From NCBI GenBank assembly GCA_033398695.1, contig CM065815.1, positions 10,968,501 through 11,032,500 on the forward strand: a stretch of DNA of 64,000 bases, written 5' to 3'. Source of the stretch: Orobanche coerulescens (Eukaryota > Streptophyta > Magnoliopsida > Lamiales > Orobanchaceae). Each line of letters starts with the position of its first letter. Within the stretch, counting starts at the first letter, position 1. The position numbers were made by a program, and so were the translations under genes. Shown in pieces: positions 63,740 to 64,000 of this stretch. The notes under the pieces are model-generated. The model made no database searches. It had not been told where the DNA came from and saw only the letters and a program-made list of their open reading frames with translations.

Positions 63740-64000
63740 ATTTTAAATGCAAAAATGCTATGTTTTCTTTCAAATGTCGATTACTCATTATCTTTTTATT
63801 GTGCATACATGTAAGGTTGATAAGAGTGGTGGTGGAACAACTTCTATGAGACCACCAAGACAAAAGACAAAGAAAAGAAGAAAGCACCATCAACATATAC
63901 AAGGAAAATGAAAGGTACAAGACATGTTTTGGAGATGAAATTCTGATGGCTTTGGTGTGTACATTGAAGGTGTGGAGGCATCGATCATGGAATGCGGCAG
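63740..64000. other. 3' flank of the MULE gene
   Basis: There is one intron-like AT-rich stretch, then a short Lys-rich stretch (about 63840-63910) that could be a last exon. It is cut by the window edge, so nothing more can be said. Confidence 0.3.

Larger units (their letters stand above)
60525..64000 (+). mobile_element. MuDR-type transposon (MULE), right end outside window
   Basis: The left end has GGCAAAATAGCTCTACTAGG followed by repeated AAGGGACT and GGGACTCAAG words (60525-60720), as in MULE terminal regions. A decayed transposase gene follows. The right end lies past 64000, so target duplication cannot be checked. Confidence 0.65.

Overview
The window is nuclear DNA from a repeat-rich flowering plant, most likely a eudicot. 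Two intact, intron-containing plant genes sit in a sea of transposable elements. Everything here was read by eye. Exon borders were accepted only where GT/AG sites, reading phase and family sequence (from memory) agreed.

Host genes: MPK4-like MAP kinase (+, 7954-12705, six exons, 377 codons) and MSL1-like mitochondrial mechanosensitive channel (-, 15322-18835, six exons, 534 codons). They face each other tail to tail. A hAT-type element with a perfect 8-bp target duplication (13742-14928) lies between them.

Left flank (1-7600): decayed reverse-transcriptase-related sequence (640-1925), a truncated LINE with zf-RVT and RNase H remains (5061-6586), and two terminal-inverted-repeat elements.

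Centre left (18928-25269): an LTR retrotransposon with no recognisable gag-pol. It sits about 92 bp upstream of the MSL1 start codon. It has primer-site-proximal hairpins, a 50-bp minisatellite of 19 units, and an antisense gene with its own TATA box, resembling the Tat-lineage additional ORF. Beyond it is a decayed non-coding LTR element (about 26260-31900) holding a SINE-like unit and a small hAT element.

Centre (32188-48528): a three-layer nest. A hAT element of about 4.4 kb carries a transposase gene. A 9.0-kb Tekay-type Ty3/gypsy element with 2.1-kb LTRs and TATTT target duplication has inserted in its 5' part. A 2.9-kb solo LTR with ATTAT target duplication has inserted in its coding region.

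Right (48532-64000): duplicated 277-bp repeats, a 7-kb non-coding LTR element (49282-56253) containing a fragment that looks like a host Werner-type 3'-5' exonuclease gene, a non-autonomous Helitron (56897-58509), a copia-like LTR with primer site, and a decayed MuDR-type (MULE) transposase running to the window edge.

No bacterial-type system, CRISPR array, rRNA or tRNA gene was seen. The most unusual items are the antisense gene plus dyad minisatellite inside a gag-pol-less LTR element lodged in the MSL1 leader, and the exonuclease fragment inside the second LTR element.
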